NCBI GenBank assembly: GCA_900169235.1
Contig: FWCC01000403.1
Location: forward strand, 62,001 to 126,000
Source: Zarea fungicola
Lineage: Eukaryota > Ascomycota > Sordariomycetes > Hypocreales > Cordycipitaceae
Reading direction: 5' to 3'
Length of the DNA: 64,000 nucleotides
The translations under genes were made by a program, and so were the position numbers. The notes under the pieces are model-generated. The model did no database searches. It was not told the origin of the DNA and saw nothing but the letters and a program-made list of their open reading frames with translations. Shown here in pieces: positions 44,488 through 56,061 of the stretch (position 1 is its first letter; each line of letters starts with the position of its first letter).

Positions 44488-45291
44488 TTTCAAAAACTTT
44501 CTAAAACTTGAAAACCTCATTTAGTTATGTGCAGTATGGTATAAGTTTATCTCCGTACCTTGGATCTCTACCGCAAGGATTGATGCAGGTGAAGTGGACA
44601 GAAGTAGCAACAACAGATGGCTCCTGTACAACTGTGGATTATGGCTGTCGAGATGCATATGTAATAAATCTCATCACACGACTAGCGCAATTTACCTATT
44701 GCCATTCACCTCTGCAGGAGGAGCTGAGACATTCGAGCTCTGGTATGCTATTTCGGCACTACGCTGATAAGGTATGTGGAATAGGTAAGCCTCGCTACTC
44801 CTTTCATTCATTAGAGACATGTTGGAATTTGAAACGCCTGAACAAACATTCACATGCTTGATGGATCTCGAAACATGTTCTAGACTCTGATTTACCAGTC
44901 ACACGTGCTGGCAACCATGTGACAGAATCCTGCTTGGCTACTACATGTCGGTTTTGCTCCTCAAGGCTGGTTATCATAGCTCGTTGTTCATCAATTCAAC
45001 CACAGCCCTGACAATCCTCGAAGTAACTCCGGAAATTATCATAATCATTATTTATCTCATGTTAGGTCTCCATACTTGGATAAAGCAGCATCCTCGGGTT
45101 ATGGAAGGGGAGCAAGTGGTAGCCATTCAAGGGAAGTCAACCAAGGAAAGAAACTCAAGTTCACTCAGTGTCAGAAAATAGGGAAAACAAGAAACTAAAG
45201 GAAACTAGTTATGGTAAAATTTTGAAGGAATTGTAAAAGAAGAGTGAAAGGGCATAATACATATTAGAGCAGTGTTAGTAAAATAAGTGAA
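44488..45291. other. Intergenic
   Basis: No gene supported; a 78-codon plus-strand ORF at 44945 looks like chance. Confidence 0.45.
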
Positions 45292-46419
45292 CTACATAAA
45301 CAAGTCGTCTTCTGCAAGCCCCGGAGGCCAGCGAATTCTAGTTGGTCTTTCTTCGACTTCATACATGGAGTACTTCACCTCCTCCTCATCACTGTATATA
45401 ATTTGGGATTTTACCTTTTTCTCACCTGCGCGGCGCGTATAGCCTCTGTAGTTTGAATAGGTAAGCCCCCCGGACTGGCCACATCCGAAACTCGAGTGTC
45501 CCCAGATGGTTAGACACGGCTCGCCTTCCGCCACCTTGGAGACAGGGCCGTCCTCATACTCTTCGATACAGTCCTCCGGGTACTCCGTGTCCCCGGTTTG
45601 CCTGTTCCATAATAGGTCAGCATTGCTGCCCTCAACTTCGTGCCAATGCCAGACAGCATCGAACAGAAAGCCCATCCGCAATCCATCGGGACGGTGAATT
45701 ACGGTTCGGAATTCCACCATCCCGTATACGCGATGGCTCACCCTTTGAACAAGCTCAAGAGCTTTGATGGGCGGTTGACAGACTAAAAGTTGGCTCCATT
45801 TCTCTCGATGAGGGCATCCTTCGTTAGATTCGTCTTGCGGCTCCGGCGACAGCTCAGGTATTGCTGTGTCTTGCAGGCGGGCTTCGTCCGATGAATCACC
45901 ACTATCGGATGTAGCGACATGCTTCTCGTGAAATGATTTAGAATGAAAGTTTGCAAAGTCAGCACATCTATCGAATTTTGCACCGTCTTGCCCATCGCTC
46001 GGCCAAAAAGCCGAGAAATGATCCATCAATATATCTGAGTGCGCTTCGACATACAATGCCGATCCCTTAGGCCGAGGCTGCCGAAACAACGACGCTTGTA
46101 TTTCCAAATTGTCAAACAGGCCTGCCCAGGTTCTATTGACACGTTGGACTTGGAGCAGGGCCGAGTGTGGAAGCTGTGATAGGATGATGATGAGAAGGTC
46201 CGGCGTGGATAACACGGTCCGCTGAGCGGCTGAGCCAGATTCGGCTTCACTGGGAATAGAAGGTCTTATATCAGAAATGACAGAAGAACTTTTTGATCCG
46301 TTTTCTTTCTCTGAAGGTCGTTTCCCGTAGATGTAGTATCTCAATGGCCGGCGATAGGGTGCCCGGGGTGGCGCACGGCCACCCACTGAACGCCGAGCGG
46401 TTCGATTTGACTGAGACAT
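45292..46419 (-). CDS. F-box protein of unknown target
   Basis: Single exon, 375 aa from ATG 46419 (the upstream open frame has only a TTG). The N-terminus is basic and Arg-rich, then an F-box-like helix set lies near residues 68-110 (VLSTPDLLIIILSQLP, LLQVQRVNRTWAGLFD). The remainder has no recognisable repeats but carries Trp-rich patches (FDAVWHWHE, TRIRWPPGL). Many fungal F-box proteins of this layout form SCF ubiquitin ligase adaptors. It sits isolated in gene-poor DNA. Confidence 0.7.
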   Translation of the reverse strand: MSQSNRTARRSVGGRAPPRAPYRRPLRYYIYGKRPSEKENGSKSSSVISDIRPSIPSEAESGSAAQRTVLSTPDLLIIILSQLPHSALLQVQRVNRTWAGLFDNLEIQASLFRQPRPKGSALYVEAHSDILMDHFSAFWPSDGQDGAKFDRCADFANFHSKSFHEKHVATSDSGDSSDEARLQDTAIPELSPEPQDESNEGCPHREKWSQLLVCQPPIKALELVQRVSHRVYGMVEFRTVIHRPDGLRMGFLFDAVWHWHEVEGSNADLLWNRQTGDTEYPEDCIEEYEDGPVSKVAEGEPCLTIWGHSSFGCGQSGGLTYSNYRGYTRRAGEKKVKSQIIYSDEEEVKYSMYEVEERPTRIRWPPGLAEDDLFM

Positions 46420-49400
46420 GATGAGAGAAAACAAAGTGTGCTGAATTCAAAAGCGCAGTGATTTTGAAGCATGTTGGAGCAACAGCCTTATATAGCCGAA
46501 AAATGGGCGGCCGTTCTGCCGCGTTGATAGCCTTGCACTTGTTGCCTTGGACTGCGAGCGCCTTTTAGGCAGCAAACTCGATTGACGAGCTTAGTTGCGA
46601 CACCGCATATTTAGTAGCCATTGATTCATAATGTAATACCATGTAATACCATGTAATATAAATCACCACAAACATGTATTTGCTGTCTTGTCGTGGGCTG
46701 GTGACTTATCTCTAGCCGCGGTTTGCCTTCTCGGTGCGAACCATTGCTTCTGAGAGGCGCGTTGCAAAGGCCATGGTGCGCTGTGTGCTGCCTACTTATT
46801 TACAACCACCACTATATTGTAACAAGCTTTCTATAATAGTCATGACCTCGTGAAGAAGGCTCACAGCCGTTGTTCTGGCTTCTGTTCCTTGCTGGAATTA
46901 CCTGTACGTCATCGGCATCCCATCTCACCAGGATTATCGCATCAACCATTTAGACCTCCAATGTTGTAACTGCCTCTCCATATCGAACGGACTTGATTAC
47001 TGGCTGCAAACTTGGTAGCATTTTCCGACGAACTTCGCCAAGTATAAAAGACCCCTGGATGGCGTTACCGGCTTGTATAATAGATTGATGATCATTGATC
47101 TGTAGACCATAACACCATTTGAATTGCCACATTGGGAGTGGTATTGTCAGGGCACCATTGAAGGTATCATGGAGCCTGACGATATAGGGCACGTGACGAA
47201 GGACCAGGTATATAGATCCGAGCTGGCTTCGACCTCGAAGGGAGAAGCCAGCGATAATTCCTTCAGCTACATAGGACCTACCTGCACATATCGTGAATAC
47301 AAGCACTCCCTTCTTAAAAGCCCTCACAGGTATAGTGTTTGTGTGGCTTCCAAGTTTTCCCCTGCTCGACTAAACAGAGCAATTTTGGCATCTGATTGGT
47401 TAATTCTTGCTGTTTAAACAGCATGACATGTATAAATGGTTGTGGAAGGAGCCTCGATAGCCATTCTACAGCATAGTCAATACGAACTTGGAGTGAGAGA
47501 CAAGTTACACGCAGTTCGGGGTACATTATTTGGGACAGTATTTGCTTCAAAGCCAGGCAAGTTTAGACAAGAGTAATAAGACAAGTAATCAATAACGAAA
47601 GTATAAGTTAGTATAAAGATACCATTATGCAGTTTATGGTAATATTGGGCGTAAAGAGAGTTTCTTTTAGGTCAAAGTCAAGCTGCCAGTCGAATGAGGC
47701 AGGTTTGGCGACAACGGCTCATGAATAGTTGGGTCCAGAAATGGAAGGAAACCGCACGGTATATAACCGACAGCCGTAGTACTGGATTCGTCTCGCCGTT
47801 GTAACCGGTCATTGCCAAGACCGCGTGCGATTGGGTCAGCATCTCGCCTCACAAACCGCACCAATTCTGCCCCAAGACATGACCATGTACTTCGCAGCGA
47901 AGTGGGGAGTTTTCGGCACTATGGTAACCCGAAACTTGCACAAACCCGAGCTGCATACTGATAGAGCGCGCCCGTATGTCCAACACAGAATTATTTTTTA
48001 GATTTAGAACAGTAATGATTAAGTATCCCTGACGTTACGCCAATGACTGGGTTTTGGCTCCCGGACCGGCTCTCGAAGACAAATGTTACTTGAGTCCCGA
48101 TGAATGCCATTGATATAATACATCATAGTCCTGTTATTCATTGCTTTACTTAATATTTGTTCTTGACTCGCAGCGCATTCCGTACTAAACAAAGAAGTCT
48201 GGTATAAGAAATTCCTTTCGTTTCGGCCAACAGTGGTGGGACCATCGGATTCTACGGAGTCCCCTTGTTGCAACGGAGCTGCGATATGACTCAACGTATT
48301 ACTGTCATAAAATTGAAGAGGATATATGGATGGTAGTTTGGATTTATTTCCGTCCTCAAAGCTGGGTTCACTGCGCAATCAAGAAGCGCAGTTCGTCATG
48401 TCTTAGACGGCGGAACTTTAGCCTAGACAGGCATTGCGTTTGGCAAACTGATACTGAATTCTGTGGGACTTGTTACATCAGTGAGACCGAGGTCCCTCCG
48501 ACACCCATGCTAATAAGCTGGAGGGCTGTATAAAGGCTGCCGTGCGGAAGCTACCGAGATCGGCGCCAACAAGTTGAGGCTCAACGTCGTTCGCGCATGC
48601 GGTAATTCGCAGCCGGATCTGCTGAGAACGGTAACACGGGCCACCGGCCAGTCCTTACGGCGGGAAGCTAAGCCCAGGGTCATTTTCATATCCAAAATGC
48701 TAAGCCGTACCTAGAAGAAAAGAAGCTTCATCTACATTCATTCTCTTGGCAGTTCAAAGATAGATGTGTGCTGAGAAGCTAGGAATACATGATACATATA
48801 TCTATATATTTAAAAAAAAAAAAAAGAAAGAAAGAAAACCTCTCAACTGCCACTACCAACCACGCAGATTAGCCGCTCACGACCGAAGCCTCCTTGATGG
48901 TCACATTATGTGGCGGGGGCAGCCCGGCAGCAAACTAAGCTTAAAATATAACAATAATAATTGTACACGTGTAGTGGAGATAGCATTAGTTGGCCAATAA
49001 TACTGCTACCACCGGCGGTTAGGCAATACGGGGAATTCTGACAAGAAATTATCCGTTTCAGTCTTTGCGCTCTCCTTTCGCGAGTCTGAACCAGACCACT
49101 CGAGTAAATACGACATTTGGGTCAGTGTCTGACTATTTCTAGTAGTTAGCCTACAAGCGTACTATCTTACGCGTTACCAAACAGCACACAAGCATCACAA
49201 TGTTACCAAACTGAGTCTTAGAAAGGAATTGAAATTAGGCTTGGTTAATATCGCTGAAACGCTACTTTGTACATAAAACGAAGACAGAAATATTTACTCA
49301 CTCTGAATCTAAATCATGGCTGAACTTTAGATGCAAACATGTGCATTGACCACAAAGGCAAGCCAACATGCTTCGCTAGCGACGCGTATCAGGGTTCATT

Positions 49401-49975
49401 GTCATTACAAGAAAGGACAAGAAACCTAGCATGATTCATTGGCTCAAGCTACCTTTTCCAAGTCAGCACTATCCATAATCCTTGCAATGGATTGAGTTGA
49501 GTGGTCCGCTACCTCGCTGTCGGATGACCCAAGGAGTTCTCCATATGGCCAGTGGGGTGTAGGTACTGGGGCTTTGTATTCAATAAAACGGTATAATTTA
49601 GTATCTTACTTCTGAGGAAAAGACTAGAGACTAAATAAACGCATTGATAAGCTTACAGTGCACTACAGTATGGAGCGAGTGGACGTGGCAATGACACAAA
49701 CACCCAGATTTCGCGAGTCTAGGCCATGCTAGGAGAGTCTATCAACGAAGAAAACTATGCTTTTAAGAAAAGTGTAAGCTTACTGCCGCATGGACATGTT
49801 AATACGAGAAATTTGGTATGGGCCTAGAGTTTTATGCTTTTTCTGGAGCGTGTGACTTGCTACTTCAGACTTCTATAAAAGAAAGCCTTAATCCTGTCGA
49901 AACCCTTTTGCGAGTAATCAAAAAGATTACAAGAATCAAACTATTGTTCAACATTTCCAACAAGAGTCATTTAAT
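46420..49975. other. Gene-poor region, 3.5 kb
   Basis: No supported gene. Minus-strand open frames at 46950-47327 and 48019-48378 lack ATG support or family motifs. A 10-nt unit (GTAATACCAT) repeats near 46630-46660, and a poly-A/GAAA tract lies near 48811-48838. Confidence 0.45.
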
Positions 49976-50533
49976 ATGCGCTTTATTCCAAGCATCCTCC
50001 TCGCAGCAGCCTATACTGCTACTGGCGTTGCTGCCAGCCCGGCTTCAACTGCTGTTGAGATTGAACCTGGCCTGTTTATGCAAATTTACGAGTTCGGAGA
50101 AGTCTCACTCGACTCCAACATCTCTATCGGAGATGCGCCAGCTGATGGCGGCCTAACCAAGCGGGCACATGTGGATTGTTGGGATAACCATATGACCACT
50201 CACCAAAACCAAGAGGCGTATGAAGATGATTGCGACAGTCTCATTCAGGCTCTCAGCCAGCGGTCAAACACGCGGCTGCTCCGAATGCAGCAGAGTTTTC
50301 TTTACAGAACTCAGAATGCCCGTTGCAAGATCACTGTACGAAACCAAAGCAGCTGCGCGGTCAAGGTTGTGGCGGACGCTTGGGCGGCATCGAATGCCAG
50401 GGATACTCTCAACCGCTGCCCTAACTTGAGCCAATGCAGTGGATGGGGCATGCTCAACAACGACCGAGACCTGGTCTACATTCTTGAGCCGTACGAGGTT
50501 GCTCCTCCCACGTACTCGCCTCGCTGCCAGTAG
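49976..50533 (+). CDS. Small secreted protein with Kex2-type propeptide
   Basis: Single exon, 185 aa, ATG at 49976. The signal peptide is MRFIPSILLAAAYTATGVAAS. After an acidic stretch, LTKR at about residue 63 is a Kex2-type site that would release a mature protein beginning AHVDCW with about eight Cys, suggesting disulfides. The pattern signal - short acidic pro - KR - Cys-rich domain is typical of processed fungal secreted proteins. No family recognised. The gene-poor, transposon-near setting is common for effector-like genes (inference). Confidence 0.65.
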   Translation: MRFIPSILLAAAYTATGVAASPASTAVEIEPGLFMQIYEFGEVSLDSNISIGDAPADGGLTKRAHVDCWDNHMTTHQNQEAYEDDCDSLIQALSQRSNTRLLRMQQSFLYRTQNARCKITVRNQSSCAVKVVADAWAASNARDTLNRCPNLSQCSGWGMLNNDRDLVYILEPYEVAPPTYSPRCQ

Positions 50534-51277
50534 GAGTACTCAAGGTATTACTCTGATCTTTGCCAGTTTATTCGACTATTTCATATATTGACAGCTTTTA
50601 GAAAATGAGTGCTAAGATGTTGTATTTAAATAGATTGCCGCTACGGCCAGGAACATATGAAATATTAATATTTCATATTATGTCTGGTAGCTGCTAAGAT
50701 AGCTCTCGTTAGCTGGTTTACATATAAATGCTCCAAATTGCCTCTTTGTTCCTATACGTTTATTATTCTCGCGCACCCGATTTTGTGATCATTGTTTCTT
50801 GAGTGTAATAAACCAAGCCAAATCGAAATAGGTGTTGAAGGTATACTTGTGAATATGAGTAAAATGTAATTCATCTCACAAGATTGACCTCCATTTATAG
50901 GCAAATTCCATTGCTTTTATTGTCCTTTACCGTTTTTATGGGTTTTTATTTACCTTTTCTCCTATTATGCCTCTTGATTAAATATGGTTTAGCTGCAGAA
51001 AGGAAGGGTGCGCCCAATTCGGCCCCCCTGATGCGCTATTGTCGGCTTTCTCAACACCGTGCGCAACGTTCCACGTGCCCTGCTGCTATAACTAGAGGGG
51101 GCATATTACGTGATTCGTAAGGAAAGGTCTCGCCAGAAGAGAACATCAACCAACACTGTTATTATTGGTTGCCTTTCTTTCTAGCAAGTCGACGGATAAT
51201 CCTCATTTAGCTATTCACACCAGGGCATAAGTGAACCTGGCTGGGGGCTTACCACTGCGGTCCCGCCGCTCGGCAAC
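50534..51277. other. Intergenic, promoter of the second Zn2Cys6 gene
   Basis: No gene seen. A CGG-N11-CCG arrangement occurs at 51043-51059, about 220 bp before the start codon, but its flanks are not symmetric. Confidence 0.4.
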
Positions 51278-53679
51278 ATGTCACACAGCTTTAGCCAGTC
51301 GGACAGGTCAATCCAGCGCCGGTGTATTCGAGCGTCAGTAGCCCTCTTATGTACTCCAGTGGCCAGTACGGCTAATATATTGGTGTGAAATAGGTGCGCA
51401 CGATGTCGCGAGATGAAAGTTCGATGCTCCGGCACGGTACCCTGCGTACGGTGCCAGAGGAAACGACTTGAGTGTTACCTCAAGCCCGACGATGTGCGGA
51501 CTAGTGTTTCTTTGAAGTGCGCGTGCTCCTTTTTTTTTTCTCAACGGTGCGCAAAGAATCTAACTGTCCTGCAGCTACCTCCGGTCATTAGAAGCTCGTG
51601 CCCGTGGCGATGGGAGCCAACAGTCCGGATATTCACATTCTAGGGGTGGGGGTTCTCAGCAACCAGCGACAACGATGCCACAGCGGCCAGTCGATGACAA
51701 TCGCCAGCGAGAACTCGATTCGTCCGAGTTCTCTCACAACCCGTTGGTTGATACTGGTGAAGTCTTTGCCGCCGACCCTAATGGCAAATTTTGTGAGATG
51801 GCTTTGCATTCCGTGGCAAGATCATGAAAAGCTAATTACATTTTAGGGTACATGGGGCCAACCTCGTCCTGGGCCTTTTGCAGGCGTGTTCTTTCTTTCC
51901 TGGGCAGTCGGTTTCCAGATCCAGAGCCTCCAGTATACCCCTGGGACCTGGAAACCATCAATCTGTCATGGAATCCCATTGGGTTACACGACCAGCCAGA
52001 CGTGTCGGGGCTCCCGTCCTACGAATACGCCATTTATCTGCTGTCCTCAGTTCAGTACCACCTGGGCTGTCTGTACGAAATTATTGAAGAAATTTTCTTT
52101 CGCCAAAATGTAGAGAGGTTCTATGAGGAGCCAGCCGCTGTCGCGCAACAGTCAAGGTTCTGGTATTCACAATTCTTGTTTGTTCTGGCGTTCGGAGAGG
52201 CCTTTGTGAATAATAGTGCATTACCAACTGGTGCTCCAGGGATTGAATATGCTTCGCGAGCTTTGTCGCTAATTCCAAGTCTCGTCCCAATGGATGCATG
52301 TAAAGACTCGTTGGCTGCTGTACGGGCCCATTGCCTTGCAGCTCTATATCTCCAAGCAGCAGACCTGAGATTGATGGCGTTTCAGATTGTAAAGTCTACC
52401 GCACTCTGTGGCATTTATAATATTGCTAACGGTACCAAGATTGGTCAAGGCCTGCGTCTTGCTATTATTGAAGGTTGGCATAGGCATATGCCGCCCGAAG
52501 ATGTTGGTCACAGACACTCAAGTCGCTGCAACACCATTTTTTGGATCTCCTACATCATTGACCAAGAGTTTGGTCCTCTGGTTGGTGCACCAACCTCTAT
52601 ACGACTCGAGGATATCACTGCCAAGATGCCGTCGGAGATTGACGGCTCGCTTAAAGCGGAGGCGTTAACGCTCCAAATCCGCCTGTCCCGCTTGACGGCA
52701 ACCATTCTGGCAGGTAAGTGTTGAGCCTGGAAAGCGTAGGAGTTTTTATTACACAGAGGTCTGACCAACGGAGATAGGTGTATATGGTGTAGACAGAACC
52801 TTTGACGGATCTTTGCTCAAAAACACACAGTCGGTACTTCGCAGTCTCGCTGATGTGTCGCGAGATATTAGCCGGTTTCTGGAAAGCAGACTGCACGGCG
52901 CCAAGGTGCAGTCATCCAAGATTGCCACGAGACTAATACTCTCCTACCATCATGTAAGTTACTGTCACATAATAAAACTCTTTTCCTCTAATGTGGAATC
53001 AGTGCGTTGTTTTGACAACTCGGCCACTGGTAATGTGTGTATTGCAGAGGCGTGCAAGTCGAAGTGACCGGGATCGATCCATCTTGGACGGGCCAATCGG
53101 CTCACTGCTACAATCCTGTGTTCATTCAGCATTGAATATACTCAAAACCCTGCATGCATTCAATGATAGTAACATGCTTGGTAAGTAGTACTCCTGGATT
53201 TCCTTTGCTTACCGCACCAGACCGATCCTAATCAGACCGGCAAAGATTCATTTCTCCCATTTCAGATGGAGACAGTCTTCTCCTCGGCCTTTCTACTTTA
53301 CATAATCGATGCCGTGTCGCCGGGTTTTGTGCCAGATCAAACTTGGCTGCCATCTGCGCACAGCATATTCGACATGATGATCTCCAGAGGTAGTCCGGCC
53401 GCTCCACTTCGGAAGCGGGAGCTGCAGCGGCTTGAGCAAATCATGACGTCGTACCTGGCTTGTTCACAAATAAACAACGAATGTTTGTTACAGGCCGACG
53501 AGAACTTTATGCCATCCAGTGAAGGAGACGCGAGCGAGTCTGGGCTGGCTCGATATATGGAACATATGGAATCCCCTGGTGGTCTACTAGGCGTGAATGG
53601 GGGGCTGATCATGTCACCTGGCGAGATTATTCACTTGGCTGAAGAGCTGCAGTTGGATGATTTCTTTGATGCGTCCTGA
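51278..53679 (+). CDS. Zn(II)2Cys6 transcription factor of the imino-acid cluster
   Basis: Predicted 669 aa from seven exons: 51278-51321, 51394-51503, 51592-51792, 51847-52713, 52778-52953, 53003-53180 and 53246-53679; lengths sum to 2010 nt in one frame. The zinc cluster has Cys 16, 19, 26, 32, 35 and 42 (CARCREMKVRC ... CVRCQRKRLEC), starting only 15 residues from the N-terminus, with the first 44 nt on a separate exon. The middle region (YMGPTSSWAFCRRVL, then STALCGIYNI and the histidine-rich DVGHRHSSRCN) is the fungal-specific TF domain. The last exon, DSFLPFQMETVFSSAFLLY, matches the family's C-terminal part. The exon 2/3 boundary is the least certain. The gene is convergent with the permease and is the likely cluster regulator. 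Confidence 0.82.
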
Positions 53680-53850
53680 AACGGTAAAGGGCAGCCCTGT
53701 TATCACGCATGTAATAGTTCTATGACGTGCCAAGAGAAATAAATGACTTTAATTCAATACAATTCAGGAGAAGTCTCTCCAGGGATCTCGGGCGTGACCG
53801 GTTCTCACTCCCCAGCACAAAACCAGTCCGATGAACTGTGGCTACTACAA

Positions 53851-55506
53851 TTAAGCTATAATTCTTTGCAAAAAAATCCTAGCACTACCATGCGCCTTTG
53901 CGGCCACCAGCGCTTCCTCCTCTGCCTTGGCCACTCTGCGCTCAATCTCATCTATCCCGGATATCAAGTCCATATCAGATGCTCTGACGAATTTGCTCCC
54001 AGTAAAGATTTTGAAGCCTGTAAAAATAATTACAAAGACACCAAGAGGAAGATAATTGCCAAGGAAGTCTGCTGTGCTCCAATTGCCTTTCAAGAAGACA
54101 GGCCAACCACTAAAGATGAGAACAGAGGTGATGACTACGAGGATCCAGTATGCGCCAAAAACCGTGAGTTTGCTTTTCCACGGTAGTACTGAGCGGGGAA
54201 TGCCCTGCGCCTTCATGCCTGCTCGGAAGCGCAGGTAAGTGATGGCGATGCATTCCCAGGTAATGACACCGGCTAGTGCGGTAAGGTTGAGAAGAAAGTT
54301 GAAGATTTTGCCAGAACTCGACTGAACAGCCAAGAAAGCGAGGAGGCTGATGCACCAGGTTACCAGGGTCGCGATCCAAGGACTTCCCCACGACGTTGTC
54401 GTCTGGAAGATCTTGGGTGCTAAACCGCTGCCTGCCATGGAGTGCAATGTTCGCACGGAGGTATAAAGATCGCCGATTCCGGCTGAGGTGGCCGACACTA
54501 TGATGCAGGCATTGATCAAACCAGGCAGCACCTTGATTCCAGCCGCTTGGATTGCGATGACATATGGACTGCCAGCCGCAGTTGAAGAGCTGCCCAGACG
54601 CGGCTCTGTTGATGGAACAATGATGCTGACACAGAAAGCCCCAAGAAAGTAGAAGAGGACAATCCGGATCCAGGTCGCTCTTAATGCCGCGGGGATGACC
54701 TTGCGAGGGTTGCGCGTCTCGGCGGCGACCAGTGCCAGCAACTCGGCGCCAATAGAGGAGAAGGCGGCCGTGGTGAGGCCGGAGAAGAAGCCAAGGAAGC
54801 GACCAAGCGAGCCACCCACACCCTTGTACTGCACGAAAGGCCCCGGGTTCTTCCAGTATCGGAAGCCGATATAGCCACCGTTCGGGCCACCGCCTGCGTC
54901 GATGACGAGGGACAGTATGATGAGCCCTACAATTGTCAGGACCTTGACCAGCGTCATGTAAAATTCCACCTCGGCGTAGACTCTCGGCCCGCAGAGGTTG
55001 ACACCGAGAAAAAGGACGAGGCAAATGGTGATCCAAACGCCAGCAGATATGGAATCGTTCCAGTATGTCACAAGCGTCGCGACGGCTGCCGCTTCGGCCG
55101 CGGAAATTAACGCCCAGCAGTACCAGTAATTCCACGACATTGCGGCGCAGAGCGACGGATCGACAAACCGGCCCGACAGCCTCAGGTGGGCACCGACAAC
55201 GGGTAGGTATGTGACCATTTCGCCAACACAGAGCATGACGCAAATGACGACGGAGCACATGACGGCAAAGGCTAGGACGAGACCAACTGCGCCGGCAATG
55301 GTGAGGGCAGAGCCGACGCCGAGGAAGATGCCCGTACCGATTACGGAACCGAGGGAGATGAATGTCAGGTGGCGAGTATTAAGTTTCTGCTTGAGGCCTT
55401 CACTTGGGTCATGTCGGGGTTGGGACTCGAGGTGGCCCATAGCACCGTCGTACGTCGACTCGACAGGTTTGAGGGTGGATAGAGCCTCTTTCGACTCCTC
55501 CGTCAT
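53851..55506 (-). CDS. Amino acid permease (APC superfamily, YAT type)
   Basis: Single exon, 551 aa, ATG at 55506. The N-terminal cytosolic part ends in LNTRHLTFISLGSVIGTGIFLG, the diagnostic TM1 entry of fungal amino acid permeases, followed by 11 further membrane helices. SIGAELLALVAAETRNPRKVIPAAL is the conserved TM6-TM7 loop. It carries amino acids with protons across the plasma membrane. It is divergently transcribed from the racemase-family gene across a 555-bp shared promoter, which supports a joint role in importing and metabolising an amino or imino acid. Confidence 0.92.
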   Translation of the reverse strand: MTEESKEALSTLKPVESTYDGAMGHLESQPRHDPSEGLKQKLNTRHLTFISLGSVIGTGIFLGVGSALTIAGAVGLVLAFAVMCSVVICVMLCVGEMVTYLPVVGAHLRLSGRFVDPSLCAAMSWNYWYCWALISAAEAAAVATLVTYWNDSISAGVWITICLVLFLGVNLCGPRVYAEVEFYMTLVKVLTIVGLIILSLVIDAGGGPNGGYIGFRYWKNPGPFVQYKGVGGSLGRFLGFFSGLTTAAFSSIGAELLALVAAETRNPRKVIPAALRATWIRIVLFYFLGAFCVSIIVPSTEPRLGSSSTAAGSPYVIAIQAAGIKVLPGLINACIIVSATSAGIGDLYTSVRTLHSMAGSGLAPKIFQTTTSWGSPWIATLVTWCISLLAFLAVQSSSGKIFNFLLNLTALAGVITWECIAITYLRFRAGMKAQGIPRSVLPWKSKLTVFGAYWILVVITSVLIFSGWPVFLKGNWSTADFLGNYLPLGVFVIIFTGFKIFTGSKFVRASDMDLISGIDEIERRVAKAEEEALVAAKAHGSARIFLQRIIA

Positions 55507-56061
55507 AGTGACTGATTTCTATGAGCTATGAATATCGAAAATGGAATATTTTTGAAAAAGGAGGAAGAAATGATGTAAATGTATGAATACGAACGGCACT
55601 GCGCAGAGTTGATGTGCAACACTGAAAATCGTCGCCTTTTATCATCGCAACACGCCGGCCTGTCGGATAAGTGCCGAACGATTAATCAAGCCAATGTGGA
55701 GGTGGCTCATAATAGTATCCAGTTACCTCTCCAGTCCAAACAGGTCGTCTTTATCGTACCTGGAGTACGGATCACTAGTACAGAGTCGGTAGACCTGACC
55801 TCCATGTCGGAATCCACATGCCGACTTGGAGAATCGCGGCGCCACGACCCCCGCCAAGAGGCAACAACTACCGTCCTCAAGGGATAGGGATAGAAAGCTA
55901 ACTGAAGGGCGCGCAGTGCCGAGGACAGGCGTAACAGGCAGTGGATACGATGCGACTCAACTTGAATAGGACCATCAACTAACGGTTTATAGGGACTTTC
56001 CTCCGTCATAATGAACGTCTTTGTGAGAATTTCATCGTTTTCATCTTGATTTGTTTTCATC
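55507..56061. promoter_or_regulatory. Divergent promoter of permease and racemase-family gene
   Basis: A 555-bp region between the two start codons. It holds TCGG-N7-CCGA at 55663-55677 and the better inverted repeat at 55800-55831, each with paired CGG half-sites of Zn2Cys6 proteins. Confidence 0.55.
55800..55831. promoter_or_regulatory. CGG-N10-CCG inverted repeat
   Basis: Arms of 11 bp (CTCCATGTCGG and CCGACTTGGAG, one mismatch in the paired arms) flank a 10-bp spacer, giving CGG-N10-CCG. A site with the same TCGGAATC start and CCGA end recurs at 57524-57541. The spacing equals that of the yeast proline regulator Put3. Confidence 0.5.

Noticed and set aside
44508..44861. 117-aa plus-strand ORF
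   Set aside because: No ATG at its start and no recognisable domain; it directly abuts the reverse-strand small secreted ORF. Treated as chance.
44945..45181. 78-aa plus-strand ORF with an Ile run
   Set aside because: The Ile run comes from a short ATT/ATC repeat. No other sign of a gene.
51043..51059. CGG-N11-CCG (Gal4 spacing) in the cluster regulator's promoter
   Set aside because: The spacer differs by one from the two matching N10 sites and the bases next to the half-sites are not symmetric, so it is not counted as a third site.
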